Source: Caulobacter sp.
GTDB taxonomy: Bacteria; Pseudomonadota; Alphaproteobacteria; Caulobacterales; Caulobacteraceae
Direction of reading: 5' to 3'
Assembly (NCBI GenBank): GCA_021741355.1
Contig: JAIOXZ010000001.1
Span: 186,001-250,000 of the forward strand
Length of the DNA: 64,000 bases
In this document: positions 42,102 through 51,020 of the stretch, piece by piece
Numbering within the stretch: position 1 is the stretch's first letter
Layout of the letters: each line of letters starts with the position of its first letter
Program-made: the position numbers and the translations under genes
Notes under the pieces: generated by a model
The model's database searches: none
Seen by the model: only the letters and a program-made list of their open reading frames with translations
What the model was told of the DNA's origin: nothing

Positions 42102-42118
42102 TATGTTTCCTGCTCCGG

Positions 42119-43726
42119 TTACATCCGGAAAACACCAAAGGTGGTGTCGGGGATTGGTGCGTTGAGGCTGGCCGAGATAGCCAGACCAAGCACATCGCGG
42201 GTCTGCGCTGGATCAATTACCCCGTCGTCCCAGAGGCGCGACGTGGCGTGGTAGGGGTTGCCCTCGTCCTCGTACTTCTGGCGCACGGGGGCCTTGAAGG
42301 CTTCTTCCTCTTCCTTGGTCCACTTGTCGGCGTCGCGGTGGACGGTGGCCAGCACGCTGGCGGCCTGCTCGCCGCCCATGACGCTGATGCGGCTGTTGGG
42401 CCAAGTGAACAGGAAGCGGGGGGAATAGGCGCGGCCGCACATGCCGTAGTTGCCGGCCCCGAAGCTGCCGCCGATCAGGACGGTGAACTTGGGCACATTG
42501 GCGCTGGCGACGGCGGTGACCATCTTGGCCCCGTCCTTGGCGATGCCGCCGGCCTCGTACTTTCCGCCGACCATGAAGCCGGAGATGTTCTGCAGGAAGA
42601 CCAGCGGGATCTTGCGCTTGCAGGCCAGCTCGATGAAGTGCGCGGCCTTCAGCGCCGCCTCGCTGAACAGCACGCCGTTGTTGGCGAGGATCGCCACCGG
42701 ATAGCCCCAGATGCGGGCGAAGCCGGTCACCAGCGTCGTGCCGTAGAGCGGCTTGAACTCGTCGAACTCGCTGCCGTCGACGATCCGGGCGATGACCTCG
42801 TGCACGTCGTAGGGCGCGCGGACGTCGGCCGGGACCACCCCGTAGAGCTCGGCGGCGTCGAACAGCGGGGCCTTCGGCTCGCGCACGTCCATGTCGACGC
42901 GCTTGACGGTGTTCAGGTTGCCGATGATCGAGCGGACGATCTCCAGCGCGTGTTCGTCATTGGCGGCGACGTGGTCGACCACGCCGCTGCGGCGACCGTG
43001 GACGTCGGCGCCGCCGAGATCCGTCGCGCTGATGACCTCGCCCGTGGCGGCCTTCACCAGCGGCGGGCCGGCGAGGAAGATGGTGCCCTGGCTCTCCTCG
43101 CCCGCGCCGCGGACGATGACCGTCTCGTCGCTCATGGCGGGCACATAAGCGCCGCCGGCGGTGCAGCTGCCCATCACGCAGGCGATCTGGGCGATGCCCT
43201 CGGCGCTCATCCGGGCCTGGTTGTAGAAGATGCGGCCGAAGTGATCGCGGTCGGGGAAGACCTCGGACTGGTGCGGCAGGTTGGCCCCGCCGCTGTCGAC
43301 CAGATAGACGCAGGGCAGCCGGTTCTGCAGCGCGATCTCCTGCGCCCGCAGGTGCTTCTTGACCGTCATCGGGTAGTAGGTGCCACCCTTCACCGTGGCG
43401 TCGTTGGCCACGATCATCACCTCGCGGCCGGAGACACGGCCGATGCCGGTGATGATGCCCGCCGCCGGGATCTCGCCGTCGTACAGGTCGAAGGCCGCCA
43501 GCTGGCCGATCTCGAGGAACGGCGAGCCGGGATCGAGCAGCCGTTCCACCCGCTCGCGCGGCAGCAGCTTGCCGCGGCTGGAATGGCGCTTGCGCGAGGC
43601 CTCGTTGCCGCCCAGCGCAGCCGTTGCGGCCCGCTCGCGCAGCTCGGCCGCGAGGGCCGCGTTGACCGCAACATTGTTGCGGAAGGCTTCGGAATGGGGA
43701 TCGAGATCCGAGGTCAACCTGGGCAT
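42119..43726 (-). CDS. mccB: Methylcrotonoyl-CoA carboxylase, carboxyltransferase beta subunit
   Basis: The 535-residue subunit transfers the carboxyl group from biotin to 3-methylcrotonoyl-CoA. Signature segments are '[18 protein letters not shown]' near residue 55, '[20 protein letters not shown]' near 140, '[16 protein letters not shown]' near 187, and '[19 protein letters not shown]' near 375. 'SGGANLP' and '[14 protein letters not shown]' are typical of MCC rather than propionyl-CoA carboxylase beta chains. It is the first gene of the run mccB-liuC-mccA; no HMG-CoA lyase gene is in the window. Confidence 0.94.
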   Translation of the reverse strand: MPRLTSDLDPHSEAFRNNVAVNAALAAELRERAATAALGGNEASRKRHSSRGKLLPRERVERLLDPGSPFLEIGQLAAFDLYDGEIPAAGIITGIGRVSGREVMIVANDATVKGGTYYPMTVKKHLRAQEIALQNRLPCVYLVDSGGANLPHQSEVFPDRDHFGRIFYNQARMSAEGIAQIACVMGSCTAGGAYVPAMSDETVIVRGAGEESQGTIFLAGPPLVKAATGEVISATDLGGADVHGRRSGVVDHVAANDEHALEIVRSIIGNLNTVKRVDMDVREPKAPLFDAAELYGVVPADVRAPYDVHEVIARIVDGSEFDEFKPLYGTTLVTGFARIWGYPVAILANNGVLFSEAALKAAHFIELACKRKIPLVFLQNISGFMVGGKYEAGGIAKDGAKMVTAVASANVPKFTVLIGGSFGAGNYGMCGRAYSPRFLFTWPNSRISVMGGEQAASVLATVHRDADKWTKEEEEAFKAPVRQKYEDEGNPYHATSRLWDDGVIDPAQTRDVLGLAISASLNAPIPDTTFGVFRM

Positions 43727-43826
43727 GGCCGAGGCATAGCCGGAAGCTGACGGCGCGTCACCACCGCTGGTGAGGCGCCGTCGTCCGCTACGGGGCGCGA
43801 GACGCTGTCCGATGGGCTGCGGCGCC

Positions 43827-44606
43827 CTACATTCCCGCCATCGCGTGCGCCGGCGCGGAGGCCTGGCCCGCGAGCATCCAGATCGCCATGGCGACCATCA
43901 TCAGGTTCTCGGTCAATGAGATGAAGCCGAGCGGCACATTGCTGTCGCCGCCGACGCAGGCGCATTTCAGGTCGCGCCGCTCGAGGTAGACGGCCTTGAA
44001 GACGGACACTGCGCCGATGCCGCCGATCACCAGGGCCAGGGGCGCCGACAGCCAGGTGAGGAGTCCCGCGGTCATCAGAACGCCGGCCAGCAATTCCGCG
44101 AACGGATAGAGGTAGGCGTAGGGCACCCACCGTTTGGCGAGCAGGTCGTAGCCGAGAAAGGCGCCGGAAAAACTCTCCAGGTTCTGCAGCTTGAGAATCG
44201 CCAGAACCACCATGCTGAAGCTGATGAACCACTCGATGGCCCGCAGCGGGGCGAAGCCGCCGGTCGCGGCCCAGGTCGCGGCGGCGGCCAGCAAGGCGGT
44301 GGAGGCGAACACGGCGACCACCGGGGCGTGGGACTTGGCCTTCGGATCCCGGACGGGCTTGCCCAGGAAGCGTCGAAGATCGTCATGGCCGCCGATCCGC
44401 CGGCCGTCGATGAACACCTGGGGCGTCGTTTCGACCCCGTGCTCGACCTTGAAGGCGTCGGTCTCCTCGCGGGTCGTCAGCCAGTGGTCACTGACGTCGT
44501 AACCGCTGCTTCTCAGCAGGTGGCGGGCCTTGAGGCCCCAGGGACAGGTGTGGGTCGGCATGACCATGCGGTAGAGGTCTGCGCGGCGCGGATGAGGGGT
44601 GGCCAT
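43827..44606 (-). CDS. Glutaredoxin-MauE fusion membrane protein
   Basis: A 259-residue protein with an N-terminal glutaredoxin-like domain (about 1-90: '[18 protein letters not shown]', single-Cys CPWG site; '[14 protein letters not shown]' with cis-Pro) fused to four membrane helices of the MauE/DoxX type (about 100-250). A Cys pair 'LKCACVGG' lies near residue 222 on a membrane loop. MauE-like proteins carry electrons or assist disulfide chemistry across the membrane. A MerR regulator gene lies divergently, and the intervening promoter has the MerR hallmark 19-bp spacer, so expression is probably MerR-controlled. Confidence 0.85.
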   Translation of the reverse strand: MATPHPRRADLYRMVMPTHTCPWGLKARHLLRSSGYDVSDHWLTTREETDAFKVEHGVETTPQVFIDGRRIGGHDDLRRFLGKPVRDPKAKSHAPVVAVFASTALLAAAATWAATGGFAPLRAIEWFISFSMVVLAILKLQNLESFSGAFLGYDLLAKRWVPYAYLYPFAELLAGVLMTAGLLTWLSAPLALVIGGIGAVSVFKAVYLERRDLKCACVGGDSNVPLGFISLTENLMMVAMAIWMLAGQASAPAHAMAGM

Positions 44607-44643
44607 GGGTCGTCTCCAGCTTGTCCACGAACGAACTCGCCCC

Positions 44644-44674
44644 ATGTAGGTTGCGTACCATGGTACAGGGTCAA
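44644..44674 (-). promoter_or_regulatory. MerR-type operator/promoter with 19-bp spacer
   Basis: On the minus strand, TTGACC (-35, 44674-44669) and CTACAT (-10, 44649-44644) are 19 bp apart, and the spacer holds the perfect palindrome GTACCATGGTAC (44655-44666). The mer operator has the same GTAC-N4-GTAC layout. The promoter points to the glutaredoxin-MauE gene. Confidence 0.75.
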
Positions 44675-44677
44675 GCC

Positions 44678-45088
44678 ATGAGCAGCACAACAATCGCAGG
44701 TCTCGCCCGCGAAGGCGGCGTCGGCGTCGAGACCATTCGTTACTACCAGCGCCGCGGCCTGCTGCAGACGCCCGAGCGCCCGGCCACCGGCAGCCGTGGC
44801 GGCGGCATTCGCCGTTATGGTCCGGAGGATATTCGCCGGCTGCGCTTCATCCGGTCGGCCCAGACGGCGGGCTTCACCCTGGAGGAGATCGCAGAACTCC
44901 TCGCGCTGGACGCGGGGGAGGACCGGCAGCGGGCGCGCACCCTGGCCACGGGACGCCTCGCCGCCCTCGACGCGCGGATCGCCGAACTGACCGCCGCCCG
45001 CACGGCGCTTCAGAGGCTCGCCCGGGCCTGTGGCGCGGACGCTGAAGGCCCTTGCCCGATCCTGACGGCCTTCGACCCCAGCCCCTGA
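44678..45088 (+). CDS. MerR family regulator, mercury-type without the first metal Cys
   Basis: A 136-residue MerR protein. The winged helix ('GVGVETIRYYQRRGLLQTPE') and 'GFTLEEIAELLAL' closely resemble MerR proper, and the last two of MerR's three Hg-binding cysteines are present ('LARACGADAEGPCPIL'). The first one (Cys82 of MerR, normally after 'DGTH') is missing: the segment reads 'DAGEDRQRAR'. It may sense another metal or a thiol-reactive compound. Start ATG 44678 lies four bases from the -35 box of the divergent promoter. Confidence 0.88.
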   Translation: MSSTTIAGLAREGGVGVETIRYYQRRGLLQTPERPATGSRGGGIRRYGPEDIRRLRFIRSAQTAGFTLEEIAELLALDAGEDRQRARTLATGRLAALDARIAELTAARTALQRLARACGADAEGPCPILTAFDPSP

Positions 45089-45143
45089 CTCCCCCCGCCG
45101 ATAGCACGCGCCACGACTCACATCCCTTGTTACCCTTCGGTTC

Positions 45144-46889
45144 GTGGGCAGCCTGATCGACCTTTTGCACGAGACGGCGCTGGAGCGGCTTTTCGATGAG
45201 GCGCGCCAGACCGGCGACGCGCGCTGGTTCTCCCTGCCGGCCGGCGAGACGCTCTACGACCCCGGCCAGCCGTCGCAGGAACTCTACCTTCTGCGCGCCG
45301 GCCGGCTGGGCGCCTTCCGCCGCGAGGAAGGCCAGGAGCGGCAATTCCTGGGTGTGATCCGGCCGGGTGAACCGGCCGGTGAAATGGCCCTGATCGCCGG
45401 CACGCCCCACTCGGCCCAGGTCGTGGCGCTGCGCGATTCCGAGGTGCTGGCGCTCTCTCGCGAAGACTTTTTTGCTGCTGCCGACCGGGATCCGGCGGTG
45501 ATGACCGAGCTGGCGCGGCTGATGATCCTGCGCACCCGTCAGGCGGCGACCCAGGCCTCGATCGGCGAGCCCACGGTGTTCGGCTTCGTCGCCGTCGATG
45601 CCGGCCGCAAGATCCGGCCGCTGGTCGACAAGATCGCGCTGGAGATCGCGCGGATGGGCCATTCGGTCACCGTGGCCGGCGTCGAGGCGACGCATGCGCC
45701 GACCGAGTGGTTCTCCAATGTCGAAGCCGACCACGACTACGTCCTCTATGCCGCCGAGCATGTGGAGACCGCCTGGAAGTCGATCGTCGGACGGCAGGTC
45801 GACCGCCTGTTCCGCGTCGGACGGGGCGACAAGGCGCCGCCGGCCCATGTCGCGTCCTACGCGTCCGAGACCCTTCAGCAGCAGCAGCTCGTCGATCTGA
45901 TCCTGATCCAGAAGGCCGATGCGAGATATCCGGCCGGGGCGGAGGCCTGGCTGGACGCCACACACGCCGCGCGGCTGTTCCATGTACGCGAGGGGGCTGT
46001 GGCGGACGCGGGCCGCCTGGCGCGGGTGCTGACGGGACGCTCGGTCGGGCTGGTGCTGTCGGGCGGCGGCGCGCGGGCCTACGCCCATATCGGCGCGATC
46101 AAGGCGCTGCGGGAGCGCGGCGTGCCGATCGACTTCGTCGGCGGGGCCTCGATGGGCGCGATCGTCGCCGCGGGGGTCGCGATGGGCTGGGACGAGCAGG
46201 AGATGGATGCGCGCATCCGCGACGCCTTCGTCGACTCCTCGCCGCTCGACGACATCGCCTTTCCACTGATCGCCATGACCCATGGCGAAAAGGTCCGCGA
46301 GCGGCTGCGCGTGCATTTCGACGAGGTGCAGATCGCCGACCTGTGGCTGCCGTTCTTCTGCGTGTCGTCGAACCTGACCACCGGCGCCTATCACCTGCAT
46401 CGGCGCGGTACGCTGCGGCATGCGCTGCGGGCCTCGATCGCCCTGCCCGGGGTCATGCCGCCGGCGATCGACAACAACAACGTGCTGGTCGACGGCGCGG
46501 TGATGAAGAACTTCCCGTCGGACGTGATGCGCTCGATGCAGCTGGGGCCGATCGTCGGCGTCGACGTCACCCGCGGCCGCAGCATCACCGCCGACGATGT
46601 GGCGCGGCCATCGTCGGTCTGGCGCTGGATCCTGTCCGGCGACTGGCGCAAGGGCCCGCCGATCATGGCGCTGCTGATGCGAGCGGCGACGGTCTCCACC
46701 GGACGGGACCTGGTCGCGGCGCGCGAGGCGACGGACCTCTTGATCATGCCCAACACCGACGGCATCGACATCCGCGACTGGAAGGCGTTCGAACCGGGCG
46801 TCGACGCCGGCTACCGGGCCGCCGTCGCCGCCCTGGACCGGCTGGACCGGCCGGTGACCGAGATGCGCAAGGTGCGGGCGAAGGGGTGA
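45144..46889 (+). CDS. Patatin-like phospholipase with cyclic-nucleotide-binding domain (NTE family)
   Basis: A 581-residue protein joining a cyclic-nucleotide-binding domain (about 20-130: 'YLLRAGRLGAFR', 'GEPAGEMALIAGTPHSAQVV') with a C-terminal patatin lipase. The lipase has the oxyanion 'LSGGGARAYAHIG' near 305, the nucleophile Ser in 'GGASMGAIVAAG' near 332, and the Asp in 'VDGAVMKNFP' near 450, matching bacterial NTE-type proteins that hydrolyse lysophospholipids. The start is GTG 45144. No transmembrane segment is obvious. Cyclic-nucleotide control is inferred from the domain. Confidence 0.9.
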   Translation: MGSLIDLLHETALERLFDEARQTGDARWFSLPAGETLYDPGQPSQELYLLRAGRLGAFRREEGQERQFLGVIRPGEPAGEMALIAGTPHSAQVVALRDSEVLALSREDFFAAADRDPAVMTELARLMILRTRQAATQASIGEPTVFGFVAVDAGRKIRPLVDKIALEIARMGHSVTVAGVEATHAPTEWFSNVEADHDYVLYAAEHVETAWKSIVGRQVDRLFRVGRGDKAPPAHVASYASETLQQQQLVDLILIQKADARYPAGAEAWLDATHAARLFHVREGAVADAGRLARVLTGRSVGLVLSGGGARAYAHIGAIKALRERGVPIDFVGGASMGAIVAAGVAMGWDEQEMDARIRDAFVDSSPLDDIAFPLIAMTHGEKVRERLRVHFDEVQIADLWLPFFCVSSNLTTGAYHLHRRGTLRHALRASIALPGVMPPAIDNNNVLVDGAVMKNFPSDVMRSMQLGPIVGVDVTRGRSITADDVARPSSVWRWILSGDWRKGPPIMALLMRAATVSTGRDLVAAREATDLLIMPNTDGIDIRDWKAFEPGVDAGYRAAVAALDRLDRPVTEMRKVRAKG

Positions 46890-46897
46890 TTTTTGAA

Positions 46898-47002
46898 CCG
46901 CTCACCCCGGCGAATGCCGGGGCCCAGATCAAGGGGCGCGGCGACAAACCATCATGACCTGATGCCTGTCATCTGGGTCCCGGCATTCGCCGGGATGAGC
47001 GG
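46898..47002. repeat. Inverted repeat with CCCAGAT / ATCTGGG cores
   Basis: CCGCTCACCCCGGCGAATGC and its mirror GCATTCGCCGGGATGAGCGG bound the element; inner CCGGGGCCCAGAT and ATCTGGGTCCCGG pair. It is related to the repeat at 21821-21933 and again lies between convergent genes. Confidence 0.8.
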
Positions 47003-47007
47003 ATATC

Positions 47008-47781
47008 TTAGCGCACCGCCACCATGAACATCCGCGGGAACGGGAACAGGGTCACGCCGTCCGCGCGCGGCGGGAAGGCCGCGGCGATGCGGGCGCGGAA
47101 GGCGTCAAGGAACGTCTCGAGCAGCGTCTCGTCGTCGGCCAGAACGTCGAGATAGGGCCGCAGCGCCGTCCCGCGCATCCAGTCGACGACAGGGTCATCG
47201 CCCTCCAGCGCGTGGAGATAGGTGGTGGTCCAGAGATCGACCTCGCCGCAGACGCCCGACAGCCAGCCGTAGTAGTCGTCCAGCGCCGGAGTCGGGCTGA
47301 TCCGCCGCGCCTCGCGGGTCAGGGACGCCCAGGGCCCCGCCTCCGCCGTCTCGCGCAGGATGGCGTGGTGCTGCGTCTCGAAGGCCATCGGCATCTGGCA
47401 GGCGAACACCCCGCCCCGCTCCAGCAGACCGGCGAGGCGCGGAAACAGGGTCTCGTGATCGGGCAGCCACTGCAGCGCCGCGTTGGTGAAGATCAGGTCC
47501 GGCTGCGTGGTCGGGGCGAAGTCCTCGACGCCGCCGAGCACCCAGTCGACGTCGCTCTGGCGGTTTTTCGCCTGGCGCAGCATGTCAGGGCTGGAATCCA
47601 GGCCGTGCACCCGGGCTGTCGAATGGCGCAGCGCCAGCAGCGCGGCATGCTCACCGGTTCCGCAACCCAGGTCCCAGATCTCGCGGAAGCGGCGGTCGGG
47701 AATCTGGACCATCAGGTCCAGCGCCGGCCGGTCGCGGTAGGCCTTGTAGCGCTCGTAGAGGTCGGGGTCCCAGCTCGGCAT
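47008..47781 (-). CDS. tam: Trans-aconitate 2-methyltransferase-like protein
   Basis: A 257-residue SAM-dependent methyltransferase. The N-terminus 'PSWDPDLYERYKAYRDRPA' and motif I 'IWDLGCGTGEHAALLA' near 36, 'VHGLDSSPDMLRQAK', 'FTNAALQWLPDHETLFPRL' near 98 and 'MPMAFETQHHAILRE' are the pattern of Tam, which methylates trans-aconitate, a toxic by-product of the citric acid cycle. The ATG at 47781 or 47787 may be used. No other methyltransferase gene is nearby. Confidence 0.88.
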   Translation of the reverse strand: MPSWDPDLYERYKAYRDRPALDLMVQIPDRRFREIWDLGCGTGEHAALLALRHSTARVHGLDSSPDMLRQAKNRQSDVDWVLGGVEDFAPTTQPDLIFTNAALQWLPDHETLFPRLAGLLERGGVFACQMPMAFETQHHAILRETAEAGPWASLTREARRISPTPALDDYYGWLSGVCGEVDLWTTTYLHALEGDDPVVDWMRGTALRPYLDVLADDETLLETFLDAFRARIAAAFPPRADGVTLFPFPRMFMVAVR

Positions 47782-47875
47782 GATCATGCCCTACACCGGT
47801 TGCAAGCCGTGGTCATCGACCGTTCATTTGCGATAGGTCAGAAAGTCGCCACGCTCTGTGATGAGACTTGGGAAC

Positions 47876-48337
47876 ATGAAGACGATCCGCACCCTGGCCG
47901 CCATCGGCCTCCTCGCCCTCGCCGCCGCCGCGCCGGCCGCCATGGCGCGCCAGCCGGTCAAGACGATCGAGCCGGGCTGGTGGGAGATGACCAACACGCT
48001 CAACCTCGTGATCAGCAAGACCGAGGTCGAGCGCCGCTGCATCACACCCGCCGACGTGGACAAGATCCTCTCGGGCCGGATCAACCGCCACTACACCTGC
48101 ACCTATCCGGAAAAGCGGGTCGCCGACGGCAAGATGTTCTTCAAGGGCACCTGCGTCGACAAGCGCAGCCGGATGGTCAATGTGACGGCCACCGGGGTCT
48201 ACTCGGCCAACGCCTACAGCATGCAGGCCAATCTCTCGGGCAAGATCGCCGGCGTGCCGCTCAAGGCCAGCGCCAACACGGTCTCCAGACGGCTGGGCGA
48301 CACCTGCCTGGGCAAGCCGGTGAAGATCAAAAGCTAG
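47876..48337 (+). CDS. Exported DUF3617 family protein
   Basis: A 153-residue periplasmic protein with a signal peptide ('LAAIGLLALAAAAPAAMA') and the DUF3617 hallmark 'IEPGWWEMTNTLNL' near residue 30, followed by four Cys (in 'RRCITPADVD', 'YTCTYPEK', 'GTCVDKRS', 'DTCLGKPV') that probably form two disulfides. Function is unknown. I chose ATG 47876 because the signal peptide begins there; ATG 47861 and GTG 47858 are in frame. Confidence 0.8.
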   Translation: MKTIRTLAAIGLLALAAAAPAAMARQPVKTIEPGWWEMTNTLNLVISKTEVERRCITPADVDKILSGRINRHYTCTYPEKRVADGKMFFKGTCVDKRSRMVNVTATGVYSANAYSMQANLSGKIAGVPLKASANTVSRRLGDTCLGKPVKIKS

Positions 48338-48366
48338 GCATTTTGTCGCGCGGTGCGTGAGCAGGG

Positions 48367-48403
48367 TTGGCGACTCGTTAATCCGCTGCCCATAGTGTGA
48401 GTC
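48367..48403 (+). promoter_or_regulatory. Promoter with two GANTC sites ahead of the 23-codon ORF
   Basis: TTGGCG (48367-48372) and CATAGT (48391-48396) are 18 bp apart. GACTC (48372-48376) overlaps the -35 edge and GAGTC (48399-48403) lies near the expected start of transcription. This layout fits CcrM/GcrA-regulated promoters, in which a methylated GANTC lies in or near the promoter. Confidence 0.5.
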
Positions 48404-48417
48404 CTGTTTCAACAGCT

Positions 48418-48432
48418 GAAAGGAGGTGATCC
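48418..48432 (+). promoter_or_regulatory. 15-nt perfect Shine-Dalgarno (full anti-16S match)
   Basis: GAAAGGAGGTGATCC is the exact complement of the universally conserved 16S rRNA 3' end. The AGGAGG core lies seven bases before the GTG at 48434, so it is correctly placed for translation. Ordinary genes in the window match only four to six bases. Confidence 0.8.
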
Positions 48433-48433
48433 G

Positions 48434-48505
48434 GTGTCTCATCGTATGAACCCGCGGTCGCAGTGCGTGACCCTGAATTCCGTTTCGGCGGAGGTCAGCG
48501 CCTGA
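48434..48505 (+). CDS. Candidate 23-residue small protein
   Basis: The frame GTG...TGA at 48434-48505 encodes 23 residues starting MSHRMNPRSQCVT and ending SAEVSA. Evidence that it is translated is context only: a promoter-like sequence 67 bp upstream, a 15-nt perfect Shine-Dalgarno, correct spacing and a hairpin 41 bp after the stop. The peptide is polar, has one Cys and no membrane segment. It could be a leader peptide, a regulatory small protein, or the RNA itself could be the functional product. I do not recognise it. Confidence 0.5.
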   Translation: MSHRMNPRSQCVTLNSVSAEVSA

Positions 48506-48545
48506 TCAGCGCCTAGCGTTGAGCCGCAACCGCGGCAGACGATGG

Positions 48546-48575
48546 AAGGGCCGCCGGGGCAACCCGGCGGCCCTT
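48546..48575 (+). terminator. Hairpin AAGGGCCGCCGGG-GCAA-CCCGGCGGCCCTT
   Basis: A perfect 13-bp stem with a four-base GCAA loop, ending in TT then CGCATTT. It closes the small unit that begins at 48367. The weak T-run makes strict intrinsic termination less certain. Confidence 0.7.
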
Positions 48576-48629
48576 CGCATTTGGGGGGCGGCGTGGTGGA
48601 CTGGCGTTCAGGACTTTGGGGGATCGTCG

Positions 48630-49070
48630 GTGCGCAGGTTGCTGACAGTCGTGGCGATGGTGGGGGTTGGCATGACCGGAGCCTGTGAACGCGACACCTT
48701 TCGCCTACGCGAGGAAACCCAGACGCAGTTCGATGCGAGTCGCCCGGAGTTCGAGGCCTTGGCCGACAAGGTCCTGCGTTGCCAGGGCCTGACCTCAATC
48801 AGGCTCAAGGATCGAAAGCCGCGCCCGTGTCTCGGCGGTGCCGTCACTCGCGCCGAAATTATCAAAGACCTCAAGCGGCTGAACTTGAAGGGCGTCCACT
48901 GGGCCCAGGACCGGACCTTCGTCCTGCTGGTCAATGGCGAGGAATACGGATTTGGCGACACGCCCTGGGCCGAAAGCGGAATGATCCGCTTCGCCGCGCC
49001 TGAGGAGAACGGACAAGAGTACGCGCTCACCCCGCCACCGCACTATTGGTTCTACACACAGGACCACTAA
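48630..49070 (+). CDS. Putative lipoprotein, unknown function
   Basis: A 146-residue protein starting at GTG 48630 (GGGGGA ribosome site seven bases upstream) with a signal sequence and lipobox-like 'GMTGAC' (Cys near 18). The mature part has two more Cys ('LRCQGLTS', 'PRPCLGGA'), a segment 'EIIKDLKRLNLKGVHWAQDR', and ends in 'HYWFYTQDH'. It appears less GC-rich than its neighbours. No recognisable family. Confidence 0.65.
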   Translation: MRRLLTVVAMVGVGMTGACERDTFRLREETQTQFDASRPEFEALADKVLRCQGLTSIRLKDRKPRPCLGGAVTRAEIIKDLKRLNLKGVHWAQDRTFVLLVNGEEYGFGDTPWAESGMIRFAAPEENGQEYALTPPPHYWFYTQDH

Positions 49071-49137
49071 CCGCGCTGGCCGAGGCGGACTACGCCCTGA
49101 TGTCTTGACGGCCAGTGTTGCTCCGGCGACGGCCCTG

Positions 49138-49192
49138 CTCAAGGACCGCTTCGCGGCCGCGCAGCGGCGGGTCCGACGGACCCGTCCTTGAC
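49138..49192. repeat. Hairpin element CTCAAGGAC...GTCCTTGAC
   Basis: Outer CTCAAGGAC and GTCCTTGAC and inner CGGGTCCGACGGACCCG pair in the 221-bp gap between two convergent small genes. It may terminate transcription, although there is no T-run. Nothing else is visible in the gap. Confidence 0.5.
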
Positions 49193-49291
49193 CAGGGACG
49201 ACGTCCGGAGCGCATCATTCCATCAAGGCCAAGGGGCGACTCTCATCCTGATGGCAAGACCGGGCCATGACGGTGAACCGGGGAGAAACGC

Positions 49292-49705
49292 CTAGAACCC
49301 CACGCAGGCCCGCCGCTTGATCAGCAGCACCGCATCCTGCCGGAACCGCGCCTTGTAGGCCGCGCGGATGGCCTCGATCTTTTCCGCCTCGCCCGGCGCG
49401 CCGCTGAGGACCAGCAGCAGCACCTTGGAGGGCTCGGCGACGAGCGCCCCGCTTGGGCCGCGCCATTGTCCGGCGGCGTCGTACACCGTCAAACCGTCGG
49501 GGAAGCGCGGCGAGACTTCCGCGTCGACGAAGGCCTTCCAGTCCGCGTCGCTAACGCCCACGACGTCACCGATGTTGCGGCCGAAGACCATCTCGGCGGT
49601 GGTCACGGACTTCAGGCCGACGTCACAGGTCAGGGACGCGTCGACATCAACGCTGACGCAGCCCGCCAGCGCCGCGGCGGCGAGGATGGCCGCGAGCGCC
49701 CTCAC
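49292..49705 (-). CDS. DUF3574-like lipoprotein
   Basis: A 137-residue exported protein with signal sequence and lipobox ('LAAAALAGC', Cys near 15). The mature domain follows the DUF3574 pattern: '[19 protein letters not shown]', '[16 protein letters not shown]', '[12 protein letters not shown]' and a C-terminal '[16 protein letters not shown]'. Function is unknown. Its GTG start overlaps the ivd stop by four bases (GTGA), so the two are translated together. Confidence 0.82.
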   Translation of the reverse strand: MRALAAILAAAALAGCVSVDVDASLTCDVGLKSVTTAEMVFGRNIGDVVGVSDADWKAFVDAEVSPRFPDGLTVYDAAGQWRGPSGALVAEPSKVLLLVLSGAPGEAEKIEAIRAAYKARFRQDAVLLIKRRACVGF

Positions 49706-50865
49706 CCCCCGACCAGTTCCCGCCCGATGAGGAACCGGCGGATCTCGTTGGTGCCGGCGCCGATGTCGTAGAGTTTGGCGTCGCGGACGTAGCGTTCCAC
49801 CGGCCATTCGCGGGTGTAGCCTGCGCCGCCGAGGGCCTGGACGGCCTCGTTGGCGACCTTCACGGCGTTCTCACTGGCCATCAGGATCGCGCCGGCGGCG
49901 TCGAAGCGGGTGGTCTTGCCCGCGTCGCAGGCCTTGGCCACCTGGTAGACGTAGGCCCGCGCGGAGTTCAGCGCGACGTACATGTCGGCGACCTTGCCCT
50001 GCATCAGCTGGAAGCTGCCGATGGCCTTGCCGAACTGTTTGCGGTCGCGGACGTAGGGCAGGACCACGTCGAGGCAGGCCTGCATGATGCCGAGGGGACC
50101 CGCCGCCAGCACGGCGCGCTCATAGTCGAGGCCGCTCATCAGCACCCCGACCCCGCCGTTGAACGGGCCCATGATGTTCTCTTCCGGGACCTCGCAGTCC
50201 TCGAACACCAGCTCGGCGGTGTCGGACCCGCGCATGCCCATCTTGTCGAGCTTCTTTGAGACGCTGAAGCCCTTCATGCCCTTCTCGATCAGGAAGGCGG
50301 TGATGCCCCGGCTGCCCTCCTCCGGCGCCGACTTGGCGTAGACCACCAGGGTGTCGGCGTGCGGCGCGTTGGTGATCCAGAACTTCGTGCCGTTGAGCAC
50401 GAACCGGTCGCCGTTGCGGTCGGCGCGCAGCTTCATCGAGACCACGTCCGAGCCGGATCCCGCCTCGCTCATCGCCAGGGCGCCGACATGCTCGCCGCTG
50501 ATCAGTTTGGGCAGGTAGCGCAGCTTCTGTTCGGGCGTCGCCCAGCGGCGGATCTGGTTGACGCAGAGGTTGGAGTGGGCGCCGTAGCTGAGGCCGACCG
50601 AGGCGCTGGCGCGGCTGATCTCCTCCATCGCCACCACATGCTCGAGGTAGCCGAGGCCCAGGCCGCCGAATTCCTCCTCGACGGTGATGCCGTGCAGTCC
50701 CAGATCGCCCATCTGCGGCCACAGGTCGCGGGGAAAGGCGTTGTCGCGGTCGATGTCGGCGGCGCGCGGCGCGATGCGATCGGCGGCGAAGCGGGCGGTG
50801 GTTTCGCGGATGGCGTCGGCGGTTTCGCCGAGGCCGAAATCCATGGCGGGTCCGGATTGGGTCAT
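49702..50865 (-). CDS. ivd: Isovaleryl-CoA dehydrogenase
   Basis: A 387-residue acyl-CoA dehydrogenase with FAD, which oxidises isovaleryl-CoA to 3-methylcrotonoyl-CoA, the step just before MccA/MccB. Motifs: '[20 protein letters not shown]', '[16 protein letters not shown]' near 138, '[18 protein letters not shown]' near 165, and '[18 protein letters not shown]' near 250. The Glu in '[11 protein letters not shown]' sits where the catalytic base of isovaleryl-CoA dehydrogenases lies, unlike other family members. The C-terminus '[19 protein letters not shown]' is typical. It lies 6 kb from mccB on the same strand. Confidence 0.92.
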   Translation of the reverse strand: MTQSGPAMDFGLGETADAIRETTARFAADRIAPRAADIDRDNAFPRDLWPQMGDLGLHGITVEEEFGGLGLGYLEHVVAMEEISRASASVGLSYGAHSNLCVNQIRRWATPEQKLRYLPKLISGEHVGALAMSEAGSGSDVVSMKLRADRNGDRFVLNGTKFWITNAPHADTLVVYAKSAPEEGSRGITAFLIEKGMKGFSVSKKLDKMGMRGSDTAELVFEDCEVPEENIMGPFNGGVGVLMSGLDYERAVLAAGPLGIMQACLDVVLPYVRDRKQFGKAIGSFQLMQGKVADMYVALNSARAYVYQVAKACDAGKTTRFDAAGAILMASENAVKVANEAVQALGGAGYTREWPVERYVRDAKLYDIGAGTNEIRRFLIGRELVGG

Positions 50866-50892
50866 GGCGCCGAAATAGCACGCTCTTTGAGC

Positions 50893-51020
50893 GGGGACAT
50901 GCACTTCAGTGCGTGTCCCCTGCCCGCGATGAACGAACCAAACGAACGGAATCTCGGCCGGGCCGAATGGCGCAAGGCGCTGTTCGGCAGGAGGGGACAC
51001 GTACTGAAGTACATGTCCCC
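50893..51020. repeat. Inverted pair of GGGGACATGCAC / GGGGACACGTAC hairpins
   Basis: GGGGACATGCACTTCAGTGC...GTCCCC (50893-50920) and GGGGACACGTACTGAAGTAC...GTCCCC (50993-51020) are each hairpins and together an inverted pair separated by 72 bp. The rest of the 249-bp gap holds no gene. Confidence 0.88.

Noticed and set aside
48418-48460. Remnant of a 16S rRNA 3' end on the minus strand (GGATCACCTCCTTTC)
   Set aside because: Only the 15-nt anti-SD core matches; the adjoining sequence has no similarity to the rest of helix 45, and no 23S or other rRNA sequence is nearby. A Shine-Dalgarno with correct spacing explains it better.
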